Shown in pieces: positions 25,441-34,328 of a stretch of DNA of 64,000 nt; position 1 is the first letter of the stretch, and each line of letters opens with the position of its first letter. The notes under the pieces were generated by a model. That model worked only from the letters and a program-made list of their open reading frames with translations, searched no databases and was not told where the DNA came from. Made by a program: the position numbers and the translations under genes. This stretch comes from Fibrobacterota bacterium (GTDB lineage: Bacteria; Fibrobacterota; Chitinivibrionia; Chitinivibrionales; Chitinispirillaceae), in NCBI GenBank assembly GCA_023459055.1, contig JAEWVR010000031.1, forward strand, positions 1 to 64,000. Reading direction: 5' to 3'.

Positions 25441-25604
25441 CTAAATACAATACTTACCGAATCCCGGAATTTTTTTAAGAAATCCTGTTACAACTGCGCA
25501 TGTTAAAAATAAAAATAATGATAAAAGCGGAACTGACAATATAGGTGTAAACGATTGTGCATCAATATTATTAATTGAGAGAATTTTCAGGAACATGGGA
25601 TGAA
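25441..25604 (-). pseudogene. Out-of-frame C-terminus of acyltransferase
   Basis: Reading one frame over, the sequence continues the acyltransferase with LIHPMFLKILSINNIDAQ, a last membrane helix (ILSVPLLSLFLFLTCAVV) and a stop at 25441. These ~55 residues complete a typical 382-residue protein. They are separated from the main frame by one missing T in a run at 25607-25612. Confidence 0.7.
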
Positions 25605-26588
25605 TTAAAAAATACCAAATGTCAAACTTGATAAATACGTAATCAGATCAGCTGTTTTTGTTTTGAATGGGCTGTTTTTAAAAACAGATTTGAATGCTAC
25701 AAACAGGGCAAATGCAGCTAACGTAACATTTGGAACGGAATAACCATATAAATATCGTACCGGTTTATGCTCAAGCCCGGATTGGATTGACGTGATATAG
25801 AGCGCGGTGATTGATAATAATAATGCTGTTATGTAAAGTGTGTTTTTTAGCTTTGGTGCAAGATCATAACGCGAAAAATAATAGCCTGCTATAAAATACC
25901 CGGCATACCCGTTCAATTCCGGGATTCCAAAACTGATTCTGTATTTAGGATTGATTAACATAAGATAATGGTTAATACAAGGAATAACTATACTCAGCAC
26001 AATAAACAATATCAGATAATATTCTATATGTTTGCGCTGCATATGGGTAACAAGAATTCGCAGAACCGGTGTAAAAACATACAATGCAATAATTGCATAG
26101 AGATACCAGAGGTGATAATATGGTGGTCCAAAAAGTATACCACGGGGAATAAGCAACAGTTTCGATAATGTAAATGATGACTCCCCGGTAAATGATGCTG
26201 TTAGTGCAGTAAAAAAGCCATATAATAAACCCCAGAAAACAAGTGCACAGACAATTCTGAAAATATACTTATAAAAAAGTGCTTTTGCATTGATCGAATA
26301 CTTTGGATTTAGAAACACCATACCGCTGAGCATAAAAAAAACAGGTACACACCACCGGGAAAGCCCATGGAAGATGTTAAAAAATTCCCATGATTGGTCT
26401 GTAACCGGCACATTGTCAACTTTACCTGATGTTACATGAACTACAATAACAAAAAATGTCGTAACGATACGTAAAAGATCTGCATAAACTATTCTATGCT
26501 TTTTGTTCAAAGAAATGTTTGAAATACCGGAATTTTCAAACACCACTATGTCAACAGTGCCTGTTTTTGTTGTTAACGTTTGACTCAT
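25605..26588 (-). CDS. Acyltransferase 3 family membrane protein, frameshifted
   Basis: This multi-pass O-acyltransferase family modifies surface sugars such as O-antigen, exopolysaccharide or peptidoglycan. The frame gives 327 residues. A ~30-residue cytoplasmic N-terminus is followed by the family's RIVYADLLRIVTTFFVIVVHV helix, whose His is the conserved essential residue. Then come CVPVFFMLSGM and about eight further hydrophobic helices. It stops abruptly at SSLTFGIF after a run of six Ts. With seven Ts it would read on through LIHPMF to 25441, giving normal length. The gene is either disrupted, phase-variable, or affected by a sequencing error. No operon partner is evident. Confidence 0.85.
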   Translation of the reverse strand: MSQTLTTKTGTVDIVVFENSGISNISLNKKHRIVYADLLRIVTTFFVIVVHVTSGKVDNVPVTDQSWEFFNIFHGLSRWCVPVFFMLSGMVFLNPKYSINAKALFYKYIFRIVCALVFWGLLYGFFTALTASFTGESSFTLSKLLLIPRGILFGPPYYHLWYLYAIIALYVFTPVLRILVTHMQRKHIEYYLILFIVLSIVIPCINHYLMLINPKYRISFGIPELNGYAGYFIAGYYFSRYDLAPKLKNTLYITALLLSITALYITSIQSGLEHKPVRYLYGYSVPNVTLAAFALFVAFKSVFKNSPFKTKTADLITYLSSLTFGIF

Positions 26589-26681
26589 GTCTGCCTATTG
26601 TTTTGTAATTATCAATTTTTATATGAAAAAATAACAATTTGAAAATGCGAATTTTTCTTTTTTATTAGAAAAAACATTTTA

Positions 26682-27212
26682 CTATGGTTGTTGGTGTATG
26701 AATTTACTTAGATATTTGGCAAATGCAGTTCGCGTCGATTCAAATGCAAATTGATCCATAGGAATTTCATCACGCTCAAACCATTGGTATTCAGCGATTT
26801 CACTGTTGGGTTTGAGTACGGGTACAGTGTCGAATTTACAAATAAAAATCGCATCCGTGGTAAAGTAGGTGACCTTTTCATACTTGTAAATATTAGGAAA
26901 TGATCCAAAATAGGTCATATTTGGAAGATCCACATCGAGTTCCTCTTTTACTTCGCGGAGCAGCGCATCTTCAATTGATTCCTTGTAATTGACAAACCCG
27001 CCAGGTACATCAAGCAGGCCTTTTTTAGGTTCGTGACCACGTTTAACGAGCAGTATCCCCGATGGCGAAACGATTATTGCACCGGTTGCACTTGCTACAT
27101 TGTGGAAATAATAGCAGTTGCAGGCAACACATTTCATTCCGTTATTTTCATGAACAAGAATATCTGTAGAACCACACTTTGGGCAATACCTGAAATTTGT
27201 ATATTGAAGCAT
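26682..27212 (-). CDS. Nudix hydrolase with zinc ribbon
   Basis: This is a 176-residue Nudix enzyme that hydrolyses a nucleoside diphosphate derivative. A small zinc ribbon precedes the fold (Cys10, Cys13, Cys28, Cys31). The Nudix box is present from Gly72 to Val94: G-x5-E78-x7-R86-E87-V-K-E90-E91, with Asp93 in place of the usual Gly. The zinc ribbon plus Nudix order recalls NudC/NADH pyrophosphatase-like proteins, but the length fits shorter ADP-ribose or NADH-type relatives. The substrate is uncertain. It is transcribed divergently from mnmA. The start at 27212 follows TTCAGGAGTTACATAA. Confidence 0.88.
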   Translation of the reverse strand: MLQYTNFRYCPKCGSTDILVHENNGMKCVACNCYYFHNVASATGAIIVSPSGILLVKRGHEPKKGLLDVPGGFVNYKESIEDALLREVKEELDVDLPNMTYFGSFPNIYKYEKVTYFTTDAIFICKFDTVPVLKPNSEIAEYQWFERDEIPMDQFAFESTRTAFAKYLSKFIHQQP

Positions 27213-27405
27213 TTATGTAACTCCTGAAAGAAAATAGCAATAGTAATATACGAAAATAGTTACTGCCACAAAACAGTAGAATCATGGATTGATTGTTACA
27301 TTAGCTTACAACACAATAACCATTGTAAAAAAAGTTACGTCAGTGTCATTTAAAATGGTATTTTTACAATAACTATTGGTTTAATGCAACAAAGATGGGA
27401 TATCA

Positions 27406-28455
27406 ATGAGTAAGCGTGTAATGGTTGCGATGAGTGGTGGTGTTGATTCATCGGTGGCAGCGGTATTGTTAAAAAGACAGGGATATGAGGTAGTAGGGGT
27501 GACCATGTGCCTTGGTGTAGCTGATACCGATGGGACTGCGAGCTGCTGTGGTGTGGATGCCACCAGGGACGCGCGTAAAGTATGTGACAAACTTGATATG
27601 CCTCATTATGTGCTTCAATTTTCCGAACATCTTTACAACAACGTAATCAGTAATTTTATTGATGAATACCGGGCAGGCAGAACGCCAAATCCATGCGTCC
27701 GATGTAACCAGTTTTTAAAATTTGGCATGCTTTATAATTACGCCAGGTCACTTGATTATGATTATATCGCTACAGGGCATTATTGCGGAATTGCAGAGAT
27801 TGACAACAAACGATATTTACGAAAACATGGTGATTCAAAAAAAGATCAAACGTATTTTCTTTACAGTATTCCAACCGAAAGTGTTGAACATGTTCTTTTT
27901 CCACTACAGGATATAGACAAAACAGAGGTTCGTAGAATTGCTGCAGAAGAGAAATTGATCGTTGCGCAAAAAGCGGAAAGCATGGAAATTTGTTTCATTC
28001 CCGACAATGATTACCGGGGATTTCTCAAAAAACACAATGTTCAGACTGTTCCCGGTGATTTTATAGATATAGCAAACGGTGAAAAATTAGGTACTCACAC
28101 CGGTATTCCCAACTATACTATCGGGCAGCGTAAAGGATTAGGCATTGCGGGCGGTAAACCGCTGTATGTTGTTAAACTTGACACTACAAACAATACTGTT
28201 ATCCTTGGTGAAAAAATGGATCTTCAGCGCCGCTCATTAACAGCACGATCACTAAACATGTTTATGAATGAACCGTTTCCTCAGAATTTGACTGCCAAAG
28301 TCCGATATTCACAAGACCTGATTCCCTGTATAGCTCAACTTCGGGGTGATGCGCTTCATGTTACATTTGACTGTGACGTTGAAGCGATTACTGCTGGTCA
28401 ATCGGTGGTGCTTTATAGCGGGGATATTGTCGTCGGTGGAGGTATTATTGATTAG
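27406..28455 (+). CDS. mnmA: tRNA-specific 2-thiouridylase MnmA
   Basis: This enzyme makes 2-thiouridine at the wobble base of Glu, Gln and Lys tRNAs, activating U34 with ATP and receiving sulphur by relay. The 349 residues fit the family. The PP-loop SGGVDSS is at residues 10-16. The catalytic Cys97 lies in NPCVRCN, and the second Cys196 in SMEICFIPD, which together resolve the persulphide intermediate. The central VAQKAES and YTIGQRKGLGIAGG motifs and the C-terminal beta barrel are all present. It stands alone on the plus strand. The palindromic repeat beginning 22 bp after its stop probably terminates transcription. Confidence 0.96.
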   Translation: MSKRVMVAMSGGVDSSVAAVLLKRQGYEVVGVTMCLGVADTDGTASCCGVDATRDARKVCDKLDMPHYVLQFSEHLYNNVISNFIDEYRAGRTPNPCVRCNQFLKFGMLYNYARSLDYDYIATGHYCGIAEIDNKRYLRKHGDSKKDQTYFLYSIPTESVEHVLFPLQDIDKTEVRRIAAEEKLIVAQKAESMEICFIPDNDYRGFLKKHNVQTVPGDFIDIANGEKLGTHTGIPNYTIGQRKGLGIAGGKPLYVVKLDTTNNTVILGEKMDLQRRSLTARSLNMFMNEPFPQNLTAKVRYSQDLIPCIAQLRGDALHVTFDCDVEAITAGQSVVLYSGDIVVGGGIID

Positions 28456-28476
28456 TAACTGTTGAAAATAATGTAG

Positions 28477-28576
28477 AACGCCCCCTAAATCCCCCGCAGG
28501 GGGACTTGAAGAATAAATTTCTAAATTGGTAATTTTACATTTTCAAAGACCCCCTGCGGGGGATTTAGGGGGCGTT
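28477..28576. repeat. Palindromic repeat copy 3, overlaps gene end
   Basis: Arms AACGCCCCCTAAATCCCCCG...GGGGG (28477-28503) and their exact complement (28550-28576) enclose a 46-base AT-rich loop nearly identical to that of copy 2. The right arm enters the 3' end of the minus-strand glycosyltransferase gene, encoding its last three residues (NAP) and its TAA stop. It can serve as a terminator for both convergent genes. Confidence 0.88.
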
Positions 28577-29635
28577 TTTCTCTATGTCCATAAACTCCCG
28601 GATTGCATCAACAACAGTATCAGCATGTAAATCATGAAGACAATGAAACTTGACTTTTTGACTACATGATAGCGATTTGGGACTGTAGACAAAGCATGGT
28701 GAGCAGGGTGCATTCACAGTCAGTACTTTGTATTTGACACCCCATGGACGTATATATGCAGGATTTGTAGGACCGATAAGCGAAAGCACCGGAGTACCGA
28801 CCGCTGCCGCAAGATGCATTAAACCGGAATCGTTTGACAAAAAAGCATCACAGGCTTTAATCACCGATGCTACTTCGCGTATTGATTTATCTGCAACGAA
28901 TGTCACACGCCCTTTTGGTGTATTATCAAGTATGTACTGATTGGCTTCAAGTTCCTCTTTTGTACCAAAAAGGAGAAAATGGGCATCAGGAATTTTTCTG
29001 ATAGTCTCAGCAAAATATTCCATCGGCCAACGGCGGGCGATATGTCCTTTCAAAATACTTGTTCCCGCATGTACACCGATACAGTACCTGTCACTGGATA
29101 GACTATTTTTTAATGAAACACCCGAACTGATTTCTGAACTGTCAAGTGTGACACACATTGGTGGAATCGAATTCAAATCTGTAGCTATATTAAAAAAAGA
29201 AAGAAGTTTTACATTTTCCTCAACACAGTGCAATGTGTCAATTTCGTAAATGGTCCGGTTTTTAAGCCAGTTTCCCTGAGAGAAATTCATTCGCAGATAC
29301 TGATGGCCTATTCGGTCTGGTGCACCGGTTAAAAGAGAAACGATGTTGTAATGAATTCTGTTTGATGGGTAAAAAGTAAGTGCATGCGAATGTCTGAATG
29401 ACTGTTCCTGAATATAGCGGAGCAGTTCTGTTATTTTCTTAAAACCAAAAAAATCGTAGAATACGATTTTGTCAATATCGGAATTGTTTTTAAGAAGTGA
29501 TGCAGTCCCTTTGTTTAATGTACAATAGGTAATCGAATAATCAGGAAGATTTTTTTTAAGTATTCTCAGTGCAGGTGTGGTCATAAGAACATCACCCATC
29601 CCGATCATAGGAGTTATAAAAATAGATTTTTTCAT
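28565..29635 (-). CDS. Glycosyltransferase family 9 (heptosyltransferase-like)
   Basis: GT9 enzymes add heptose to the inner core of lipopolysaccharide, working at the inner membrane with ADP-heptose. The start at 29635 gives 356 residues, beginning MKKSIFITPMIGMGDVLMTTPAL, the family's N-terminal GD-L-TP motif. An ATG 13 codons earlier is less likely. A second domain shows GVHAGTSILKGHIARRWP, then LFGTKEE and the nucleotide-sugar motif DAFLSNDSGLMHLAAAVGTPVLSLIGPT. The C-terminus is cysteine-rich (CSPCFVYS...CSQKVKFHCL), unusual for the family. The final residues and stop come from palindromic repeat copy 3, so the native end may have been replaced. Confidence 0.9.
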   Translation of the reverse strand: MKKSIFITPMIGMGDVLMTTPALRILKKNLPDYSITYCTLNKGTASLLKNNSDIDKIVFYDFFGFKKITELLRYIQEQSFRHSHALTFYPSNRIHYNIVSLLTGAPDRIGHQYLRMNFSQGNWLKNRTIYEIDTLHCVEENVKLLSFFNIATDLNSIPPMCVTLDSSEISSGVSLKNSLSSDRYCIGVHAGTSILKGHIARRWPMEYFAETIRKIPDAHFLLFGTKEELEANQYILDNTPKGRVTFVADKSIREVASVIKACDAFLSNDSGLMHLAAAVGTPVLSLIGPTNPAYIRPWGVKYKVLTVNAPCSPCFVYSPKSLSCSQKVKFHCLHDLHADTVVDAIREFMDIEKNAP

Positions 29636-29805
29636 GGTATTTAGTGCGTAGTCAATGTATATGTGTGTTTCCAAGCCACTATGATAATAAGTAAAAATTC
29701 AGGTTTGAATATAAATCCCGCCCTGTAATGTAAAAAAGTTCTAAAGAAATTATTTCAACTGTTCGATAAATCTAATAAATAACACCCCCTGAAACGGAGT
29801 AACGT

Positions 29806-30129
29806 ATGATTACAAGAAAAGATGAAAATACACTGATGATTGATATGCCGGCTTATTTAACAATGGACGATCTCGGTAAAGTTATGACCAAAGTAATGCG
29901 TCTGATGGTTTTGCCAAATGCAATTTGCATTATTAATATGTCTGAAGTACACAATGTCTATAATGCCACAATTCAGTTTTTACTCAGAATTAATGACCGG
30001 GCCAAAAGGCTTGAGAATGAAGTTTTTATAATCAATGCAAGTGCTCAGGTTTGTAATGCATTAAATAATGCCGGGATAAATGAAAAGATTTTTATCTGCG
30101 AAAATTATCTGGCAGAAGCAGTGGCGTAA
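29806..30129 (+). CDS. STAS domain protein lacking phospho-serine
   Basis: This 107-residue single-domain protein has the STAS fold of anti-sigma factor antagonists. Strand IICIINMSEV is followed by the helix start VYNATIQFLLRI. In regulated STAS proteins that position carries Asp-Ser, the kinase target, but here it is Asn53-Ala54, so phosphorylation control is probably absent. A strong CGGAGTAACGT site precedes ATG 29806. It is probably expressed apart from the cyclic-nucleotide-binding gene, since a repetitive tract separates them. Confidence 0.75.
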   Translation: MITRKDENTLMIDMPAYLTMDDLGKVMTKVMRLMVLPNAICIINMSEVHNVYNATIQFLLRINDRAKRLENEVFIINASAQVCNALNNAGINEKIFICENYLAEAVA

Positions 30130-30146
30130 TGGGACGGCAGGGAGAT

Positions 30147-30275
30147 TAAAATTAAGGTTAAGGTTAAGGTTAAGGTTGAGAAAGAAAAAGAATCCTTACT
30201 TCAACCTTAACCTCAACCTCTATCTCAACCTCTATCTCAACCTCTATCTCAACCTCAACCTCAACCTCAACCTCA
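30147..30275. repeat. Inverted tract of TTAAGG / CCTCAA hexamers
   Basis: About six tandem units of (A)TTAAGGT on the plus strand are followed, after a 20-base spacer, by about twelve units of CAACCT(C/A)(T) in the opposite sense. The two halves can pair over about 30 bp as a large imperfect cruciform. The hexamers resemble the tract at 12256-12296. Confidence 0.75.
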
Positions 30276-30357
30276 ATTCTGCATTCTTGTCTTTTTTCAT
30301 CAAAAATTGTACTATTTCATTCAAATGTCTCATCAGAATTTTTAAAGGACAACTGTT

Positions 30358-31143
30358 ATGCTGACCATTTATGACCTTGATGAAAACACGCAAAAATTGG
30401 TACTGCAATGCAAACCACTGATTCAGAAGCTATATCCGTTTTTTGCATCTGCACAGGTACAGCTCATTAAACATCAGGAGGATATGGTGCAACTGTATCC
30501 TGGATCAGTGATGATTGTTACAAAAGGAATTTTTAAAGCATATTATAATGATAAATTTATACGGTTTTACAAAGCTGGCGATATCATGGTGACATCAGGG
30601 AATGCAAGTGGCAATCCGATGAAAGTTGTAAGTGAGATGGCATCTGAGATAAAGCATAGCGCAACAGATGATTTTATTAAAGTGATCTGTACAAATCAGG
30701 AAATTATAACTGCCTGGAGTGATTATCTCGTTTTACAAAATCAAATTACAACCGGCATCTGTTCATCACTGATTTTCAACGATAAATCGTATGATATTAA
30801 TCTGAAAACATTTTATGCGGGTGATGCAATTATTCGTGAGGGGGAGTATCCTGATTGTCTGTATGAGATGGTTGACGGGAGAGCGAGAGTATTTGTAAAA
30901 GATACTGAGATTGGAACCGTAAATTCGGCAGAGATTTTCGGTGAGGTTAGTTTTCTCACCGGGTTGAACAGGACTGCGTCGGTGATTGCTGATAGTACTT
31001 GTCTTGTTCAATGTATTGATGGAACATTTTTTCCATCGTTGATTCGTCAAAGACCCGCAATGGTAGAAAAAATGGCTAAAACAATTGCACACAGGTTGTC
31101 AGAAGTAAATGAGAAACTGGTAAAAATCACAACATTAACTTAA
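30358..31143 (+). CDS. Cyclic nucleotide-binding domain protein
   Basis: This is a 261-residue protein. The C-terminal half (about residues 145-250) is a cNMP-binding fold: FYAGDAIIREGEYPDCLYEMVDGRARVFV, then the phosphate-binding cassette AEIFGEVSFLTGLNRTASVIADSTC. Arg in the NRTAS element fits the cyclic phosphate contact. The N-terminal half repeats weaker strands of the same type (YPGSVMIVTKGIFKAYY), so it may be a degenerate second copy. No DNA-binding helix-turn-helix is visible, so it is more likely a sensor or scaffold than a CRP-type regulator. A start ATG at 30358 follows AAAGGACAACTGTT. Confidence 0.85.
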   Translation: MLTIYDLDENTQKLVLQCKPLIQKLYPFFASAQVQLIKHQEDMVQLYPGSVMIVTKGIFKAYYNDKFIRFYKAGDIMVTSGNASGNPMKVVSEMASEIKHSATDDFIKVICTNQEIITAWSDYLVLQNQITTGICSSLIFNDKSYDINLKTFYAGDAIIREGEYPDCLYEMVDGRARVFVKDTEIGTVNSAEIFGEVSFLTGLNRTASVIADSTCLVQCIDGTFFPSLIRQRPAMVEKMAKTIAHRLSEVNEKLVKITTLT

Positions 31144-31550
31144 ATTAGTTAAATATGAAATTTTTATTTATAAATTGTGATACGTATTCTATATTAAGGT
31201 AAGCTGGTCATATATCATGAAAAGAGTGGTATATGAGTGCTATTTTCAGATGAATGCACGTGGAATTGCTGAGTTTAAAAACGTTTTATATTACAGGATA
31301 GTTTTAAAAAAAGATAATACCTTTATCATACATGGTATACCCGGAACATCAACATCACACAAAGTTTTGAATTTTCTTGATTTAACAACGGAGTTCATAG
31401 TACCCTTATAAGAGATTTCATAATCCGTTTTATTAAAAGGTCAATATGATCTCTTTTAGAGGTAAGCTGTTGTTTAAACTGTGAAATTATTCTGATAAGT
31501 AAGAACTGTTACAAACAGTTCTTTATTAGAAGTAAACAATGGAGTGAACA
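31144..31550. other. Spacer with one doubtful small frame
   Basis: This is 407 bp between the cNMP-binding gene and a STAS gene. It contains only the 64-codon frame at 31217-31411. No hairpin with a T-run was noted. Confidence 0.4.
31217..31411 (+). CDS. Small hypothetical protein, doubtful
   Basis: This is a 64-codon frame of ordinary composition (basic N-terminus, alternating hydrophobic residues) with no recognised motif. There is only a weak AAGGTAAGC site some 15 bases upstream. It may be chance; only conservation in relatives could settle it. Confidence 0.25.
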   Translation: MKRVVYECYFQMNARGIAEFKNVLYYRIVLKKDNTFIIHGIPGTSTSHKVLNFLDLTTEFIVPL

Positions 31551-32048
31551 ATGCCAAGGGGAACAATAAATTATTCGCTCGCTGAAACGTATGCAATTAT
31601 TAAACTGAGCGGGAAAGTTACGTGGGAAGTAAGTATTGAACTCAATACTCTATTCCAGTGTCTTTTGGGCGAGGGGAATATTAAAACGACCTTTATTGAT
31701 TGTGCAGAAACCGAGTATATGGATAGCACGATGCTTGGTATTCTTGTTCATTTTAAACGCAAATCAGAGAATGAACACACACAGGTAGTTCTGGCAGCTC
31801 CATCAGAGGTGTGTTTAAATCTTTTCAATGATGTAGGACTAAATAAGGTTTTTGACATTCAGGATGATCGTCCGAAGACTGAATCTGAATTTAGAGAATT
31901 GCCACTTGGTAAAGAGGTCACGACTGCGGATATCGAGTATCTGATAAAAAAAGCGCACGAAGAATTGATGTCACTTAGTGATAAAAACAAAGCTATTTTT
32001 TCACCCGTTGTTAACATATTTAATATTAAGCCTAAAAGCCGCCGCTAA
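31551..32048 (+). CDS. STAS domain anti-sigma antagonist-like protein
   Basis: This is a 165-residue protein whose first ~105 residues are a STAS domain: IIKLSGKVTWEVSIELNTLF, TTFIDCAETEYMDSTMLGIL and VVLAAPSEVCLNLFNDVGLNKVFDI. Ser59 in the MDST motif is the expected phosphorylation site, so this copy appears switchable. The C-terminal ~55 residues include a helix (TTADIEYLIKKAHEELMSLSDK) and a basic tail KPKSRR not typical of minimal STAS proteins. A GGAGTGAACA ribosome site precedes ATG 31551. No kinase or phosphatase partner is adjacent. Confidence 0.85.
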   Translation: MPRGTINYSLAETYAIIKLSGKVTWEVSIELNTLFQCLLGEGNIKTTFIDCAETEYMDSTMLGILVHFKRKSENEHTQVVLAAPSEVCLNLFNDVGLNKVFDIQDDRPKTESEFRELPLGKEVTTADIEYLIKKAHEELMSLSDKNKAIFSPVVNIFNIKPKSRR

Positions 32049-32092
32049 CACAGTACACAGCTGTTATACCACCTGAATTAAAAAACAATTCT

Positions 32093-33109
32093 TCAGATTA
32101 CATCAATTTTCAAATGGTTATAAACGTGTTTGAGCATCGTTTCTGCTTTATTAAAAGGAAATTCGGGAAGTTCACTGCCTATTTCCTTGTATTTGTCAAG
32201 TGGAACAATCCTGAACTCGAATTTTCCGTTTTGTTCCCACCGGTGTACATAGGTGGGATGGTATTTTATTCGTCCGAGTTTCCATTTGTCCGATGTTCCG
32301 GATATTTCAATGTCAAGGATAACACCGGTATCACGTAACGGATCACGCTGATTAGACAGTAAGTTTCCTATGGAGTATATGATAAAAAATTTACCAGATG
32401 GATCCTCAATTGATGGCTGCACGATATGCGGGTGATTTCCGAGAATAATATCAACACCAAGATCGCGAAGTTTCTTTACATACGTAACCTGGTCACGATC
32501 AGGCATAGTAAGATATTCCTCACCAGCATGAAGACCTGCAACAATAATGTCTGCACCACGTTTACGCATATTGTCAACATCTGCTTTGATCAGATCAAAG
32601 TCAATCATATTGATAAGCCATTTTTTACATGACGGAACCGGATGCTCGTTGGTGCCGTAGGTGTATGAATTAATCCCTAATTTTATAAATTCAAAGTCAA
32701 GGACAATGTTGCGTACTAATGGATCAGCAGTATCTGATGTCCCTGCGGCGAGAAGCGAACGTTTACGAATTGCGTCAATGGTTGCGAGGATTCCATCTTC
32801 ACCATAATCAACAGCATGGTTGTTTGCAGTGCTTACAATTGTAAATCCGCAATCAACAACCGCATCCAGAAGTTCTTCCGGTGCATTGAATTCCGGGTAG
32901 CCTCTATATCCGTAATGAATACCGGAGATCGTTGTTTCGAGGTTACAGATCGCAATATCCGAGCCCTTTATGAAGTCCTTTACAAATTGAAACATCGGTT
33001 TAAAATCGTATGTGTTATCTGCCATGTTATGTGCAGACTGAATGCAGGCATCATGGATTAAAAGATCACCTGCTGCTATCAGGCGGATTGACCGCTTTTG
33101 TGGAGTCAT
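32093..33109 (-). CDS. CapA-family metallophosphatase-like protein
   Basis: This 338-residue member of the CapA/PgsA calcineurin-like family is often linked to polyglutamate or capsule handling. The core metal motifs are present in order: GDLLIHD (15-21), NLETTIS, NNHAVDYGEDG, GLHAGEEY and GNHPHIVQP. No signal peptide is seen, so unlike its neighbour it would be cytoplasmic. It is a tandem paralogue of the upstream gene and overlaps that gene's 3' end by 44 bp, which implies translational coupling. The core begins at residue 8, so the overlap cannot be removed by choosing a later start. The substrate is unknown. Confidence 0.85.
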   Translation of the reverse strand: MTPQKRSIRLIAAGDLLIHDACIQSAHNMADNTYDFKPMFQFVKDFIKGSDIAICNLETTISGIHYGYRGYPEFNAPEELLDAVVDCGFTIVSTANNHAVDYGEDGILATIDAIRKRSLLAAGTSDTADPLVRNIVLDFEFIKLGINSYTYGTNEHPVPSCKKWLINMIDFDLIKADVDNMRKRGADIIVAGLHAGEEYLTMPDRDQVTYVKKLRDLGVDIILGNHPHIVQPSIEDPSGKFFIIYSIGNLLSNQRDPLRDTGVILDIEISGTSDKWKLGRIKYHPTYVHRWEQNGKFEFRIVPLDKYKEIGSELPEFPFNKAETMLKHVYNHLKIDVI

Positions 33110-34268
33110 AGAAAAATGTCCCGTTCATTGAATTTATATGTTTTATAAAGAATGGGAGTGTATCCATTTTTGAATGCCAGTTGCGTGGATACTGTAATGG
33201 CAGCGATTGAATTACAGTACTGTCAAGTGGAAGAATCGTGTAGCGCAGCCTTGATGAACCGGTCCATGCAACGACACTGAAAATATCAATGTGGGCATCA
33301 GTAATTTTGAATAGTGAATCCCCTGGCATTTTTCTAATCGTAATATCTGCTATACCTCCAATGTCTCTGTTTTTTCCTTTTTGGGCACTATAAAAATTAC
33401 CTAGACTGAACACCGCAAAACGGTTGTTTGCAGTATCGAACACTGCAGGTTGAAGAACATGCGGGTGATGTCCTATTACTATCTGAACACCATTTCGCCA
33501 GAGGAACTGCACAAGTGTTTTCTGTTCTTCAGATGGGTACATCCGGTATTCATTTCCAAAATGCATGACTGCAATAATAATATCGGCTTTGTTGGCTTTT
33601 AAAGTATCAATTTCATTGAGAATTTTTATTGTATCAATAGTGTTGATATAGCGGGAAACGCGACTGGTCAAAGTGCCATTAATTCCATAGGTATAAGCAA
33701 GAACACCAATGTTGCACCCCCTGATCTCTGTCATGATATGACGCTTAAGTGGAACAGAGTCAGCAAAGGTTCCTGTATAAAGAAATCCCAATGAATCGAT
33801 GTGATGTAATGTGTTTTTTAATCCTTTTAGCCCTTTGTCAAAAGAGTGATTATTACAGGTGGTCAACAAATCAAATCCGCTTTCTTTCAAATCGTTCGCA
33901 AGAACCTGTGGTGCGTTAAAAGTTGGATAACCACTTATGCCAAAACTGTCACCGGCGAGTACTGTTTCAAGGTTGCCGATTGTAAGGTCACCACATTGTA
34001 AATAGGGCGCGATAAGTTCAAATGAGGGCAGAAAATCATATTTTTTTACAGTTTTTACTCTTGATGCATTGATAACAGACGAATGAGTCATAATATCACC
34101 TGTACATAAAATGCGGATTGTAACCGCTGTATCGGACTTGACGGGAAGTGGCACAGTGGTTATTACAGGTGCATACGAATCACTTTGTGCTCTACTGTCA
34201 ATTAAAAACAGTACTGATATTGATACTGTGCATAGAAAAATATTTTTAAAAAAATGAAATGACTTCAT
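33066..34268 (-). CDS. CapA-family protein, exported
   Basis: This is a 400-residue paralogue of the following gene. The start at 34268 has an AAAAGGCGAT site and opens a signal peptide (MKSFHFFKNIFLCTVSISVL, cleavage near SRA-Q). A frame extension to 34316 is unlikely. The CapA motifs are ILCTGDIMTHSS, NLETVLAG, NNHSFDKGLKG, VMHFGNEY and GHHPHVLQP. This copy therefore acts in the periplasm or on the surface, while its sister appears cytosolic. That is an uncommon division for a duplicated pair. Confidence 0.85.
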   Translation of the reverse strand: MKSFHFFKNIFLCTVSISVLFLIDSRAQSDSYAPVITTVPLPVKSDTAVTIRILCTGDIMTHSSVINASRVKTVKKYDFLPSFELIAPYLQCGDLTIGNLETVLAGDSFGISGYPTFNAPQVLANDLKESGFDLLTTCNNHSFDKGLKGLKNTLHHIDSLGFLYTGTFADSVPLKRHIMTEIRGCNIGVLAYTYGINGTLTSRVSRYINTIDTIKILNEIDTLKANKADIIIAVMHFGNEYRMYPSEEQKTLVQFLWRNGVQIVIGHHPHVLQPAVFDTANNRFAVFSLGNFYSAQKGKNRDIGGIADITIRKMPGDSLFKITDAHIDIFSVVAWTGSSRLRYTILPLDSTVIQSLPLQYPRNWHSKMDTLPFFIKHINSMNGTFFYDSTKAVNPPDSSR

Positions 34269-34328
34269 ATCGCCTTTTCTTTGGGGTGGGGGTGAACGAG
34301 TACACCACTCCCACATTGTAAGCTTGAA

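Noticed and set aside
30147..30275. True telomere or linear replicon end
   Set aside because: The tract is internal, of mixed units and flanked by ordinary genes on both sides.
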